From assembly GCF_000204645.1 (NCBI RefSeq), contig NC_015422.1:4913001-4977000 (forward strand): DNA of 64,000 nt, given 5' to 3'. Of this stretch, positions 8,335-15,829 are shown piece after piece. The notes below the pieces were generated by a model. It was given only the letters and a program-made list of their open reading frames with translations, had not been told where the DNA came from and made no database searches. The number at the start of each line of letters is the position of its first letter. The stretch's first letter is position 1. The translations under genes and the position numbers were made by a program. Origin of the DNA: Alicycliphilus denitrificans K601. GTDB lineage: Bacteria > Pseudomonadota > Gammaproteobacteria > Burkholderiales > Burkholderiaceae_C.

Positions 8335-9954
8335 ATGAAGAAGCAAGCCATGGTGGTCTGCCCGCAGCCCGAGGCGGCCGAGTCGGGCATAGACATCCTG
8401 CGCGCGGGCGGCAACGCGGTGGACGCCGCCGTGGCCACCGCGCTCGCGCAGACGGTGGTGGACCCGCTGATGTGCGGCATCGCGGGCTTCGGCACCGCGG
8501 CCGTGTACCTGCCCGGCGCGGGCGTGCACGAATACTTCGACTTCCACTCACCCGCGCCGCTGGCCGCGCGCGAGGACATGTGGGAAGACCTGCTCGAAGG
8601 CGAGACGCAAGACGGCTTCGGCTTCATCCTCAAGGGCCGCGTGAACGACATCGGCCCGCAGTCCATCGCCACGCCCGCCACGCTCAAGGGGCTGGAGGCC
8701 ATGCACCAGGCCCACGGCCGCCTGCCGTGGAGGCAGGTGGTGGAGCCCGCGATCCGCTGGGCGCAGGACGGCTTCTTCGTGCGCCCCGGCATGCACGCGT
8801 TCTGGATCGACGAGCCCACCTCGGGCCGCGTGGGCAACCTGGAGCGCCTGCAGTACAGCGAAGAGGGCCGCGCGCTCTACTGCCGGCCCGACGGCCGCCC
8901 CAAGCCCATCGGCGCGCCGCTGCGCAACGAGGGCATGGCGCGCGTGCTGCGCCGGATTGCCGACGAGGGTTCGCACCCCTTCTACCAGGGCGACCTGGCG
9001 CGCGAGATGGTGGCGCACCTGCAGTCGCTCGGCGCGCTGATCACGCTCGAAGACCTGGCGCGCTACGAGGTGCAAAGGAACGCCCCCCTCGTGGGCAGCT
9101 ACCGCGACCGCACGGTGACCACCAACCAGCCCCCGGGCGGCGGCGCGATGCTGCTGGAGATGCTCAACATCCTCGAGAACTTCGACCTGGGCGCGATGGA
9201 GCACAACAGCCCCGAGTACCTGCGCACCGTGTGCGAGGCGATGAAGAAGGCCACGTCGGACAAGGACCGCCACATCGGCGATCCGCGGTTCTTCGACGTG
9301 CCGCTCGACCAGTTGCTCTCCAAGGACATGGCCCGCGAGGCCGCCGCGCAGATCCGCGCGGGCCGGCGCTTCAGCGTGGAGCGCGTGAACCCCGGCGCGC
9401 CGGTGCCGCGCGACACCACGCACCTCTGCGTGGTCGATGGCGACGGCAACTGCGTCTCTATGACCCATTCGCTCGCCATGCCCTCGGGCGTGATCACGCC
9501 GGGCATGGGCTTTATCTACAACGGCTGCATGGGCGTGTTCGACCCGCGCCCGGGCCGCGCGGGCAGCATCCGGCCGGGCAAGAGCCGCTTCACCTCGTCG
9601 TGCCCCACCCTCACGTTCAAGGACGGCAGGCTCGACGTGGTGCTCGGCGCGCCCGGCGGCACGCAGATCGCCATGGGCGTGCTGCAGGTGCTGCTCAACG
9701 TGATCGACCACGGCATGCAGATGCAGGCTGCCGTGAGCGCGCCGCGCTTCTCGTCCACCAGCAACGCCATCGACGTGTGCAACCGCATCCCGCGCCACAC
9801 CGCGCGCGCGCTGGAGGCCCAGGGCTACCAGGTCAACCGCAACCCCTACAACTACACCATCGCCTGGGTGCACGGCGTGCAGGCGCTGCCCGATGGGCTG
9901 CACGGCGGCGCCGACCCGGGGCGCGACGGGGTGGCCCACGGGCTCATGCTCTGA
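8335..9954 (+). CDS. Gamma-glutamyltransferase family protein (Ntn hydrolase)
   Basis: A 539-residue member of the gamma-glutamyltransferase/acylase superfamily, made as a precursor that self-cleaves at a Thr. The predicted nucleophile is Thr361 in DTTHLCVVDGDGN, followed by SMTHSLAMPSGVITPGMGF. The N-terminal subunit has the typical ILRAGGNAVDAAVA, and the small subunit has LGAPGGTQIAMGVLQVLLNVID. There is no signal peptide: the protein starts MKKQAMVVCPQPEAAESG, unlike periplasmic Ggt. The C-terminus is complete. Family members hydrolyse gamma-glutamyl compounds or other amides; pairing with a Bug receptor suggests a role on an imported compound rather than glutathione recycling. The frame is open far upstream, but the start at 8335 is clear. 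Confidence 0.88.
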   Translation: MKKQAMVVCPQPEAAESGIDILRAGGNAVDAAVATALAQTVVDPLMCGIAGFGTAAVYLPGAGVHEYFDFHSPAPLAAREDMWEDLLEGETQDGFGFILKGRVNDIGPQSIATPATLKGLEAMHQAHGRLPWRQVVEPAIRWAQDGFFVRPGMHAFWIDEPTSGRVGNLERLQYSEEGRALYCRPDGRPKPIGAPLRNEGMARVLRRIADEGSHPFYQGDLAREMVAHLQSLGALITLEDLARYEVQRNAPLVGSYRDRTVTTNQPPGGGAMLLEMLNILENFDLGAMEHNSPEYLRTVCEAMKKATSDKDRHIGDPRFFDVPLDQLLSKDMAREAAAQIRAGRRFSVERVNPGAPVPRDTTHLCVVDGDGNCVSMTHSLAMPSGVITPGMGFIYNGCMGVFDPRPGRAGSIRPGKSRFTSSCPTLTFKDGRLDVVLGAPGGTQIAMGVLQVLLNVIDHGMQMQAAVSAPRFSSTSNAIDVCNRIPRHTARALEAQGYQVNRNPYNYTIAWVHGVQALPDGLHGGADPGRDGVAHGLML

Positions 9955-9969
9955 CCTGGCCACGCGCCA

Positions 9970-10647
9970 TCAGGGCGCCGTCAGGTCGTCCTTCAGCAGC
10001 ACCGGCACCCGCCCGATGGAGCGCACGCCGTCCAGCAGGCCGGCTTCGTGCCCGGCGCCGGCGCGGAAGCGGCGCAGGAGCACGAAGCCCCTGGGGCGCA
10101 GCCGCAGGCGGTGGAAATCGGGGCCGTCGCCGTCGGTGTCGATCTCCCAGCCGTCGATGGCCGCCCACGGCACGAAGTACTGGCCCGCGGCGTCAGCCAC
10201 GCGCAGGCTGTCGATCACCTCGGCGATGCCGCCCTCGCCGTTCAGGTGGAGCAGGGCGCTGCGCGACGCCAGCACGCCGTCGGCGCGCAGCTCGATCCAG
10301 TGGCGCGGGCCGGCGTAGCGCAGCGGCGGCGCCACGGGCGGCGCGCCTTCGGGCGGTACCAAGCGGCCATGCCGCCACTCATCCACCACGTCTGGCGGCA
10401 CCCGGCGCAGGCCGGCGCGGTGCAGGCGCCGCAGCGCCAGCAGCCCGCACAGCGGCAGCAGCGCGAAATACAGGCCCAAGACCAGGCCCCGCTCCTCCAC
10501 CTTGCCGTGCAGCGCGAAGCCGACGAAGGGGCTGAAGACGATCAGCATCCAGCACAGCATCAGCCAGCCGACCTTGCGCCGTGCGCCCGGCGGCAGGGGC
10601 GTGCGGTGGTAGACGGGGTGCGGCGGCGGCATGTGTCTCGCGTGCAT
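9970..10647 (-). CDS. Uncharacterised two-helix membrane protein
   Basis: I do not recognise this 225-residue protein. Two hydrophobic helices lie close together near residues 25-45 (VGWLMLCWMLIVFSPFVGFAL) and 55-75 (GLVLGLYFALLPLCGLLAL). They are followed by a long soluble, Arg-rich domain with RYAGPRHWIELRADGVLA and YFVPWAAIDGWEIDTDGDG. This looks like a PH-like or DUF domain that reads a bilayer-proximal signal, but that is only an impression. The start could be 10647 or 10632 (MPPPHP); neither has a strong ribosome site. It is convergent with the gamma-glutamyltransferase gene, and the repeat at 10698-10749 lies between it and the flavoprotein gene on the same strand. Confidence 0.6.
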   Translation of the reverse strand: MHARHMPPPHPVYHRTPLPPGARRKVGWLMLCWMLIVFSPFVGFALHGKVEERGLVLGLYFALLPLCGLLALRRLHRAGLRRVPPDVVDEWRHGRLVPPEGAPPVAPPLRYAGPRHWIELRADGVLASRSALLHLNGEGGIAEVIDSLRVADAAGQYFVPWAAIDGWEIDTDGDGPDFHRLRLRPRGFVLLRRFRAGAGHEAGLLDGVRSIGRVPVLLKDDLTAP

Positions 10648-10697
10648 GGGGGAGCTGCCCCGATTCTGCCTCCTGCCCGCGCGCCGGCATTCGCTCT

Positions 10698-10749
10698 TTA
10701 TTCGATAGCTGGAAACGCCTGTCCGTAAAGGGCTGAAGGCCGATTTGGC
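10698..10749 (+). repeat. Dispersed palindromic repeat, copy 1 (diverged)
   Basis: A diverged copy of the family consensus (left arm ATAGCTGCCAGCGCTT, right arm AAGCGCTGGAGGCCGATTT). Here the arms read ATAGCTGGAAACGCCT and AAAGGGCTGAAGGCCGATTT, so pairing is weaker but both flanking blocks are intact. It lies in the 137-base gap between two minus-strand genes, a gap that otherwise shows nothing I can identify. Confidence 0.7.
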
Positions 10750-10784
10750 TCCATCACTCCTCGACCGCATCGTGCATGGCCGCG

Positions 10785-12452
10785 CTACCCCGCCGCCGCC
10801 AGCCCCGCCGCATGCCCGCGCGTGAAGGCTTCCTCGAACACCGAGTAGCCCGACCAGTCGGCGTGCGCGAACAGCAGGCGCGCGGTGCCGGGCGTGGGCG
10901 GCAGCGGCACACGCTCTCCATTCGATAGCTGCCAGCGCTTTCCTGGCGGGCACTGGAGGCCGATTTTGCTTAAAAACCCCAGCGTGCCCGGCACGGGGAT
11001 GGACATGGCGTGCCCGTAGCGCGTGACCTGCATGCGCGTGGCGCGCCCGACCAAGTCGGGGTGGGGCACGGCGAGCGCGGCGAGGATGGCGTCGCGCCAG
11101 TGTGTCCAGGGCCGCTCGGCGAGTTGCGCGCGGCCATCGGGCAGGTCGCCCAGAGCCTGGTAGTAGCTCAGCACGGTGGGCCCGGCGAGCAACGCGCCGG
11201 GGTCGAGCCGCTGGTGGCCCGCATCCACGTAGCCCAGGCCGCCTGGCACGGGGTCTGAATAGAGCACGTTGTCCCACGCGGGCGCGGCGCCCTCGCGGTC
11301 GGCCAGGGGCACGCCGATGCGGAGGTTGGCGACCAGCCAGGGCGCCCACTGCAGGCGGCGTGCGGCCTCTTGCACGAAGGCGGGCGCGGGCTGCACCACG
11401 CGCGCGGCGACGAACGCGGGCAGCGCGACGATGCAGCGATCGGCCTGCCAGCGCTCGATGCGGCCGCTGGCGTGGTCGAGCGCATCGACTTCCACGCCAT
11501 GGCGCGTCTCGGCGATGCGCAGCACACCGGTGCCGCAGCGCACCTGGCCCGCGCCCAGCGCGGCCAGGCGCCGCGCGAGCCAGCCGTTGCCCTCGGGCCA
11601 GGTGAGCACGCCTTCGCGCTCGGCGCCCTCGTCGTCGCCGGGCGCGTGGAAGCCGTGGCGGCTCGCGAAGTAGTGGATGCCCGCCCAGGCACAGACGCGC
11701 GCGCTGCCGGCGCCGTAGTCGTCGCGGCAGCAGTAGTCCAGGTACCAGCGCAGGTAGGCGTCATCGAGCCCCTCGCGCGCCAGCCAATCATCCAAAGTAA
11801 TAGCATCCAGCGCTTGATGAATGGGCGCTGGAGGCCGATTTGGCATCCATGCCTTGAGCGCGGGCATGGTGAACGGCGCGACGCGCGCGAGTTCATCAAC
11901 ACGCCTGGAGAAACGCCGATACTGCGCCAACGTGGACTCGCCCACGCCCTGCACGGGCAGCAGCCCTTCCTGCCAGTGGCCGTGCAGGAACAAGCGCTCC
12001 TGCGGGCTGTGGCACAGGTGGCGCCCATCATCCCCCCCGTACTGCCAGCGGCCGGCCACTCGGCGGCGCAGGCCCAGTTCTTCGAGCAGGTCCTGCACTT
12101 CGCCCGCATGATCGCCGGGCACGGGCAGGTAGTGCGCGCCCAGCGGGCAGGCGATGCCGCCCACGCTGCCCGCGCGGCTGTTGCCGCCGGGCTCGTCCTC
12201 CAGCTCCAGCAGCACGCCATCGTGAACGCCCGCGAGCCGCAGCGCGCGCGCCGCGGCCAGCCCGGCGATGCCGCCGCCCGCGATCACCACGCGGGTGCGG
12301 TGCGTCACGGCGGGCGCGGCGCCTTCGAGCCGGTCGCGCAGCGCATGGCCGCGGTCCATGGCGATGCCGGTGAAGCCGCCTTCGAGCCCGGGCGTCTGCG
12401 GCGCGCAGCCCGCCAGCGCGAGGGGCGCGGCCAGGAAGGTGCGGCGGTCCAT
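10785..12452 (-). CDS. Tat-type FAD/NAD(P)-dependent oxidoreductase (amine-oxidase-like flavoprotein)
   Basis: A 555-residue flavoprotein. The N-terminus MDRRTFLAAPLALAGC has a twin-arginine motif and a lipobox-like LAGC, suggesting folded Tat export and perhaps lipid anchoring. The dinucleotide-binding motif VVIAGGGIAGLAAARAL starts near residue 54 and is followed by an acidic ELEDEPGGNSR. The C-terminal part has LLFAHADWSGYSVFEEAFTRGHAAGLAAA, the FAD-closing segment of amine-oxidase-like proteins. Its ATG overlaps the stop of the spermidine-synthase-like gene (ATGA), so the pair is coupled. Two copies of the dispersed repeat lie in frame, encoding LSKIGLQCPPGKRWQLSNGE and PIHQALDAI-containing stretches. 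Oxidation of a polyamine-derived product is a plausible but unproven role. Confidence 0.85.
   Translation of the reverse strand: MDRRTFLAAPLALAGCAPQTPGLEGGFTGIAMDRGHALRDRLEGAAPAVTHRTRVVIAGGGIAGLAAARALRLAGVHDGVLLELEDEPGGNSRAGSVGGIACPLGAHYLPVPGDHAGEVQDLLEELGLRRRVAGRWQYGGDDGRHLCHSPQERLFLHGHWQEGLLPVQGVGESTLAQYRRFSRRVDELARVAPFTMPALKAWMPNRPPAPIHQALDAITLDDWLAREGLDDAYLRWYLDYCCRDDYGAGSARVCAWAGIHYFASRHGFHAPGDDEGAEREGVLTWPEGNGWLARRLAALGAGQVRCGTGVLRIAETRHGVEVDALDHASGRIERWQADRCIVALPAFVAARVVQPAPAFVQEAARRLQWAPWLVANLRIGVPLADREGAAPAWDNVLYSDPVPGGLGYVDAGHQRLDPGALLAGPTVLSYYQALGDLPDGRAQLAERPWTHWRDAILAALAVPHPDLVGRATRMQVTRYGHAMSIPVPGTLGFLSKIGLQCPPGKRWQLSNGERVPLPPTPGTARLLFAHADWSGYSVFEEAFTRGHAAGLAAAG
10918..10971 (+). 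repeat. Dispersed palindromic repeat, copy 2, inside the flavoprotein gene
   Basis: Reads ATAGCTGCCAGCGCTT, then a short spacer, then GCACTGGAGGCCGATTTTG. It is a good match to the family, in an open frame of the minus-strand flavoprotein near its C-terminus, where it encodes about 18 residues (KIGLQCPPGKRWQLSNGE) without a stop or frameshift. Confidence 0.85.
11795..11845 (+). repeat. Dispersed palindromic repeat, copy 3, inside the flavoprotein gene
   Basis: Reads AATAGCATCCAGCGCTTGA, spacer, GGGCGCTGGAGGCCGATTT. It is the second copy in the same coding sequence, also read through in frame, encoding PNRPPAPIHQALDAIT in the middle of the protein. Confidence 0.82.
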
Positions 12453-14005
12453 CAGTGCGCCACCACCGCGCCCCATTCCTGCTCGTAGGTGTGCACCAGC
12501 ACCTGGTTGGACAGGCGGTTCACCTCGGCGGGCACGCGCGCCATGTCCAGCGGAAAGTCGAGCAGCAGCGGCAGCGACTTCAGGTCCAGAAAGCGCAGCC
12601 CCCCGGGCAGGGCGGCGGGCAGGCGCCAGGGCCGGCGGCTGGCGATGACGAAACCCCACTCGCCGAAACTGGGCACGTGGGCATGGTAGGGCGTGGCCGC
12701 CAGGCCCACGGACTCGATGGTCGCCACCACCGTCCAGAAGCTCTTGCGCGCCACCAGCGGCGAGGTGGTCTGCACCACGGCGTAGCCGCTGGCCGCCAGG
12801 CGCTGGTCCAGCAGCGCGTAGAAGCTGTTGGTGTAGAGCTTGCCGATGGCGAAGTTGGTGGGGTCGGGAAAGTCGACCACGATCACGTCGTAGCTGCCCT
12901 CGTCCTGCTGCAGCCACTGGAAGGCATCGGTGTTCACGACGCGCACCTTGGGGTTGGCGAGCGCGCCGCCGTTCAGGCGCCGCAGCGCGGGGTCCTGGGT
13001 GAACAGGCGCGTCATGGCCGGGTCCAGCTCCACCAGCGTGACCGATTCGACCGAGGGGTACTTGAGAATCTCGCGTACCGCCATGCCGTCGCCGCCGCCG
13101 AGCACCGCCACGCGCCGGGGCGCGCCGTGCGCGGCCATGGCGGGGTGGACGAGCGCCTCGTGGTAGCGGTATTCGTCGCGCTCGGCGAACTGCAGGTTGC
13201 CGTTGAGGTACAGGCGGTGCCCCTGCCGCCCGTTGGTGACCACGATGCGCTGGTAGGGCGACGCGGCGCTGATCACGATGCGGTCCTGGTAGAACTTGTC
13301 CTCCGCGAAACGCGTGATGTGCTCGGCCCCCAGCAGCCCCGCGAGCAGCGCGCCCACCACCGCCGCGCAGGCCACGGCATGCGCGCGAAAGCGCCGCAGC
13401 TCACGGCGGAACAGCCACAGCGCCCACACGGCCACGGCCGCGTTCATGAAGCCGAACAAGAGGCCCGTGCGGACCAGCCCGAGCTGCGGCACGAGCAGCA
13501 GCGGAAACGCGAGCGACACCGCCAGCGCACCGAGGTAGTCGAAGGTGAGCACCTGCGACACCAGGTCCTTGAGCCGCACGTTGCGCTTCAAGATGCGCAT
13601 GACCAGCGGGATCTCCAGGCCGACGAGCGTGCCCACGAGCAGCACCATGCCGTACAGCAGCACGCGGAACGCCCCCGGCGCGTAGGCGTTCGCGAGGAAC
13701 AGCACGGCCGGCAGCGCCCCGCCGACGAGGGCCACGAGTAGCTCAATGCGCAGGAAATGCGCGGGCAGCTGCCGCTCGAAGTAGCGCGACAGCCACGATC
13801 CCACGCCCATGGCGAACAGGTAGGTGCCGATGACGGTGGAGAACTGCAGCACCGAGTCGCCCAGCACGTACGATGCGAGCGCGCCCGCCGCGAGTTCGTA
13901 GAGCAGCCCGCAGGCGGCGATGACGAAGACGCTGGCGAGCAGGGCGATGTCGGTGGGGCGCGGGGCAGGCGGGGCGGCGCCCGCCGCTTCGGGTGCGGCG
14001 CTCAT
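12452..14005 (-). CDS. Membrane-anchored spermidine/spermine-synthase-like protein
   Basis: A 517-residue protein with about six or seven N-terminal transmembrane helices (residues ~20-230, e.g. IALLASVFVIAACGLLYELAAGALA and VLLYGMVLLVGTLVGLEIP) and a C-terminal SpeE-like domain. The domain has LYLNGNLQFAERDEYRYHEALVHP, the AdoMet-type motif VLGGGDGMAVREIL near residue 303, VELDP and VVDFPDPTN. Aminopropyltransferases move an aminopropyl group from decarboxylated AdoMet to putrescine; the substrate of membrane-bound forms is not certain. ATG 14005 is chosen because the longer frame overlaps DUF350. It follows the DUF350 gene by 13 bases and is coupled to the flavoprotein, consistent with one operon from the SPFH gene downwards. 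Confidence 0.88.
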   Translation of the reverse strand: MSAAPEAAGAAPPAPRPTDIALLASVFVIAACGLLYELAAGALASYVLGDSVLQFSTVIGTYLFAMGVGSWLSRYFERQLPAHFLRIELLVALVGGALPAVLFLANAYAPGAFRVLLYGMVLLVGTLVGLEIPLVMRILKRNVRLKDLVSQVLTFDYLGALAVSLAFPLLLVPQLGLVRTGLLFGFMNAAVAVWALWLFRRELRRFRAHAVACAAVVGALLAGLLGAEHITRFAEDKFYQDRIVISAASPYQRIVVTNGRQGHRLYLNGNLQFAERDEYRYHEALVHPAMAAHGAPRRVAVLGGGDGMAVREILKYPSVESVTLVELDPAMTRLFTQDPALRRLNGGALANPKVRVVNTDAFQWLQQDEGSYDVIVVDFPDPTNFAIGKLYTNSFYALLDQRLAASGYAVVQTTSPLVARKSFWTVVATIESVGLAATPYHAHVPSFGEWGFVIASRRPWRLPAALPGGLRFLDLKSLPLLLDFPLDMARVPAEVNRLSNQVLVHTYEQEWGAVVAH

Positions 14006-14018
14006 GCGCGCGGGCCGG

Positions 14019-14240
14019 TCAATGGATCGCCGCCGCCACGATGATGCTGATGCCCAGGCACATGGCTGCCACCACCAGTGCCAGCGCACGGTTCTGCTTC
14101 TCGACTATCTCGGCCCACAGGTCGTAAGGCGTGATCTTGTCGACGATGAGAAAGCACAGCCAGAAGACGACAACGCCGATCAGCGCGTAGAGGATGGACC
14201 CGAGGAAAGCCGCGGGCCGGAGCCATTCGATTCCCATCAT
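14019..14240 (-). CDS. DUF350-family small membrane protein (YjfL-like)
   Basis: A 73-residue protein made almost entirely of two transmembrane helices: FLGSILYALIGVVVFWLCFLIVDKITPYDLW and ALALVVAAMCLGISIIVAAAI. The KITPYDLW...KQNRALA loop is typical of DUF350, the family that includes YjfL. A strong aaggag lies 7-8 bases before the ATG. Genes of this family are often found next to DUF4178, SPFH/Band-7 and spermidine-synthase-like genes, as here; the biochemical role is unknown. It lies between DUF4178 upstream and the spermidine-synthase-like gene downstream on the same strand. Confidence 0.85.
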   Translation of the reverse strand: MMGIEWLRPAAFLGSILYALIGVVVFWLCFLIVDKITPYDLWAEIVEKQNRALALVVAAMCLGISIIVAAAIH

Positions 14241-14276
14241 GGCGTTTGCTCCTTGTGAAGGTGGTTCTTGGTCATG

Positions 14277-15761
14277 TCACTTGTGCCCGCCGCCCGAGGT
14301 GTAGCCGCCGAACGAGCCGCCCGAGCTGCGGTAGCCGCCGCCCGACGAGCCCGCGCAGTTGCTCATGAGCACCAGCAGGACCAGCAGCACGACGGCGGCG
14401 AGTATCAGCGTGCTGCAGCCTATGCCCGGGTTGCCGGCCACGGGGCCCGCGTCCTGGCGGCGGAACAGGGCGGCCTTGTCGCCGAGGCGGAAGGCCTGGG
14501 CGACGGCGCTGCTGTCGATGCGCTCGCCGTGCGACCAGGTGACCTCGCCGCGCGACTGCTCGCGCGAGAGGAGGCCCCTACCGCCGGTGGCGGCGAAGTC
14601 GGCGTTGCTGGTCTTCTGGCCGCGTTCGACGGGCCAGTAGAACTCGCCGAGCACGTAGTCGGTTTCGGCCGTGTAGGTGGACGCGAGGCGGTACTGCGTA
14701 CCCAGGTAGCTCGCGGTCTGCGCGCCGTTCTTGTACTGGGGCGCGCCGGTGGCGGGGCGCACCAGGCTCCAGCCGTCGCTCGCGTCCACGAGGAAAACGA
14801 AGCCGCGCCGGGCGTTGTAGAGCAGGTATTCGTCCCAGCCGAATTCCTCGTCGTCGCCCGGCTCGCGCCCCATGCGGTGCTGGAAGCCCACGGCCTGCCA
14901 CGACGCGCCCTCGAACTGGCCCACACTCCCCAACGGGATCAGCGGCGCGACCGGCTCGTGCTGCACGGCGTGGCGCAGCTCGCCGCCCACGCCGGCGCTC
15001 AGGTCTATGAGGCTGTTGCACGCGGGACAGGTGCAACTCTTGGTGGTGGCCAGCTGCACCTGCACGGGCGCGCCGCAGTGGGGGCAGTTGAACTGGCGGC
15101 CCTTCTCCTCCCTGGCCGATTCGTCCTTCAGGCCCTGCATCTGCAGGTCTTCCAGGCGCACGGCGCGGCCGCGCTGTACCTGGGGCGGGCTGCTCCCGTA
15201 GTCGATGGCGAGCACCTCGCCGTCGCCGCTGCGCAGCTCGACCACCTGGAAGGGCTGGCCCGGCGGCGGCAGCCGGGGCAGCTCGCCTTCGGCCGCGACG
15301 AGCTGCGCGCGCAGGTTGGCCGCCACGCTGAAGGGCTTGCCGTCCACGGCCGTGGTAGCGCCCACGCGCAGCCGCGCGGCGTCCGGCGGCTCGCGGCCCA
15401 GCGCGGCAGGGCGCATGAAGACGTAGGCGCCGTTGTCCTCGCTCAGCGTGGCGGTGCTGCCGTCCTGCAGCCAGGCGATCCACTCGGTCCAGCCGCCCTC
15501 GTCGCCCTTGTATTGCAGGCGGCCGATGAGGGTGAAGGGCTGGCCTTCGAACCTGCCGCTGGCCATGAGCCGCAGCGGGCTGTGGTCGTCGAAGACCTCC
15601 GCCATCCTGCCCGCGCGCCGCAGCACCTCGCCGCTGCGCACCACGGTGCTGTGGCAGTAGGAGCAGACGGCGTGGGTGGACTGCGCGCTCCTGAACTCGA
15701 CGGGTGCGCCGCAGCCGGGGCAGGGCGCGCGGTAGTGGCGCTGGGTGCCGCTTTCGGCCAT
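14277..15761 (-). CDS. DUF4178 protein with two zinc ribbons and a C-terminal membrane anchor
   Basis: A 494-residue protein. An N-terminal zinc ribbon uses Cys14, Cys17, Cys33 and Cys36 (CPGCGAP...CSYC). A DUF4178-like beta domain follows (FTLIGRLQYKGDEGGWTEWIAWLQDG). A second zinc ribbon (CPHCGAP...CPAC, about residues 225-250) and a second DUF4178 copy (WQAVGFQHRMG...WDEYLLYNARRGFVFLVDASDGW) come next. One transmembrane helix lies near 450-470 (STLILAAVVLLVLLVLMSNC), and the tail is Gly/Ser-rich (SSGGGYRSSGGS). The domain repeat suggests a bivalent scaffold at the membrane. It sits between the SPFH-SHOCT and DUF350 genes. Function unknown. Confidence 0.85.
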   Translation of the reverse strand: MAESGTQRHYRAPCPGCGAPVEFRSAQSTHAVCSYCHSTVVRSGEVLRRAGRMAEVFDDHSPLRLMASGRFEGQPFTLIGRLQYKGDEGGWTEWIAWLQDGSTATLSEDNGAYVFMRPAALGREPPDAARLRVGATTAVDGKPFSVAANLRAQLVAAEGELPRLPPPGQPFQVVELRSGDGEVLAIDYGSSPPQVQRGRAVRLEDLQMQGLKDESAREEKGRQFNCPHCGAPVQVQLATTKSCTCPACNSLIDLSAGVGGELRHAVQHEPVAPLIPLGSVGQFEGASWQAVGFQHRMGREPGDDEEFGWDEYLLYNARRGFVFLVDASDGWSLVRPATGAPQYKNGAQTASYLGTQYRLASTYTAETDYVLGEFYWPVERGQKTSNADFAATGGRGLLSREQSRGEVTWSHGERIDSSAVAQAFRLGDKAALFRRQDAGPVAGNPGIGCSTLILAAVVLLVLLVLMSNCAGSSGGGYRSSGGSFGGYTSGGGHK

Positions 15762-15775
15762 TGGATGTTTTGGGT

Positions 15776-15822
15776 GTTTTTGGCCTCCAGCGCTTATCCC
15801 TCAAACGCTGGCAGCTACGAAA
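15776..15822 (-). repeat. Dispersed palindromic repeat, copy 4
   Basis: On the minus strand it reads from TAGCTGCCAGCGTTTGA to AAGCGCTGGAGGCCAAAAA. It fills most of the 68-base space between the SPFH-SHOCT gene and the DUF4178 gene, so any transcript linking the two must pass through the hairpin. Confidence 0.85.
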
Positions 15823-15829
15823 ACGATAG

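Noticed and set aside
6127..9954. A 1275-codon plus-strand open frame
   Set aside because: Only 8335-9954 (the gamma-glutamyltransferase-family gene) is real. The upstream part is antisense to the LysR gene and out of frame with the Bug receptor; long open frames are common in this GC-rich DNA.
10785..12917. Flavoprotein frame extended upstream to 12917
   Set aside because: The extension overlaps the spermidine-synthase-like gene in another frame. The MDRRTFL start at 12452, with Tat motif and ATGA coupling, is clearly the right one.
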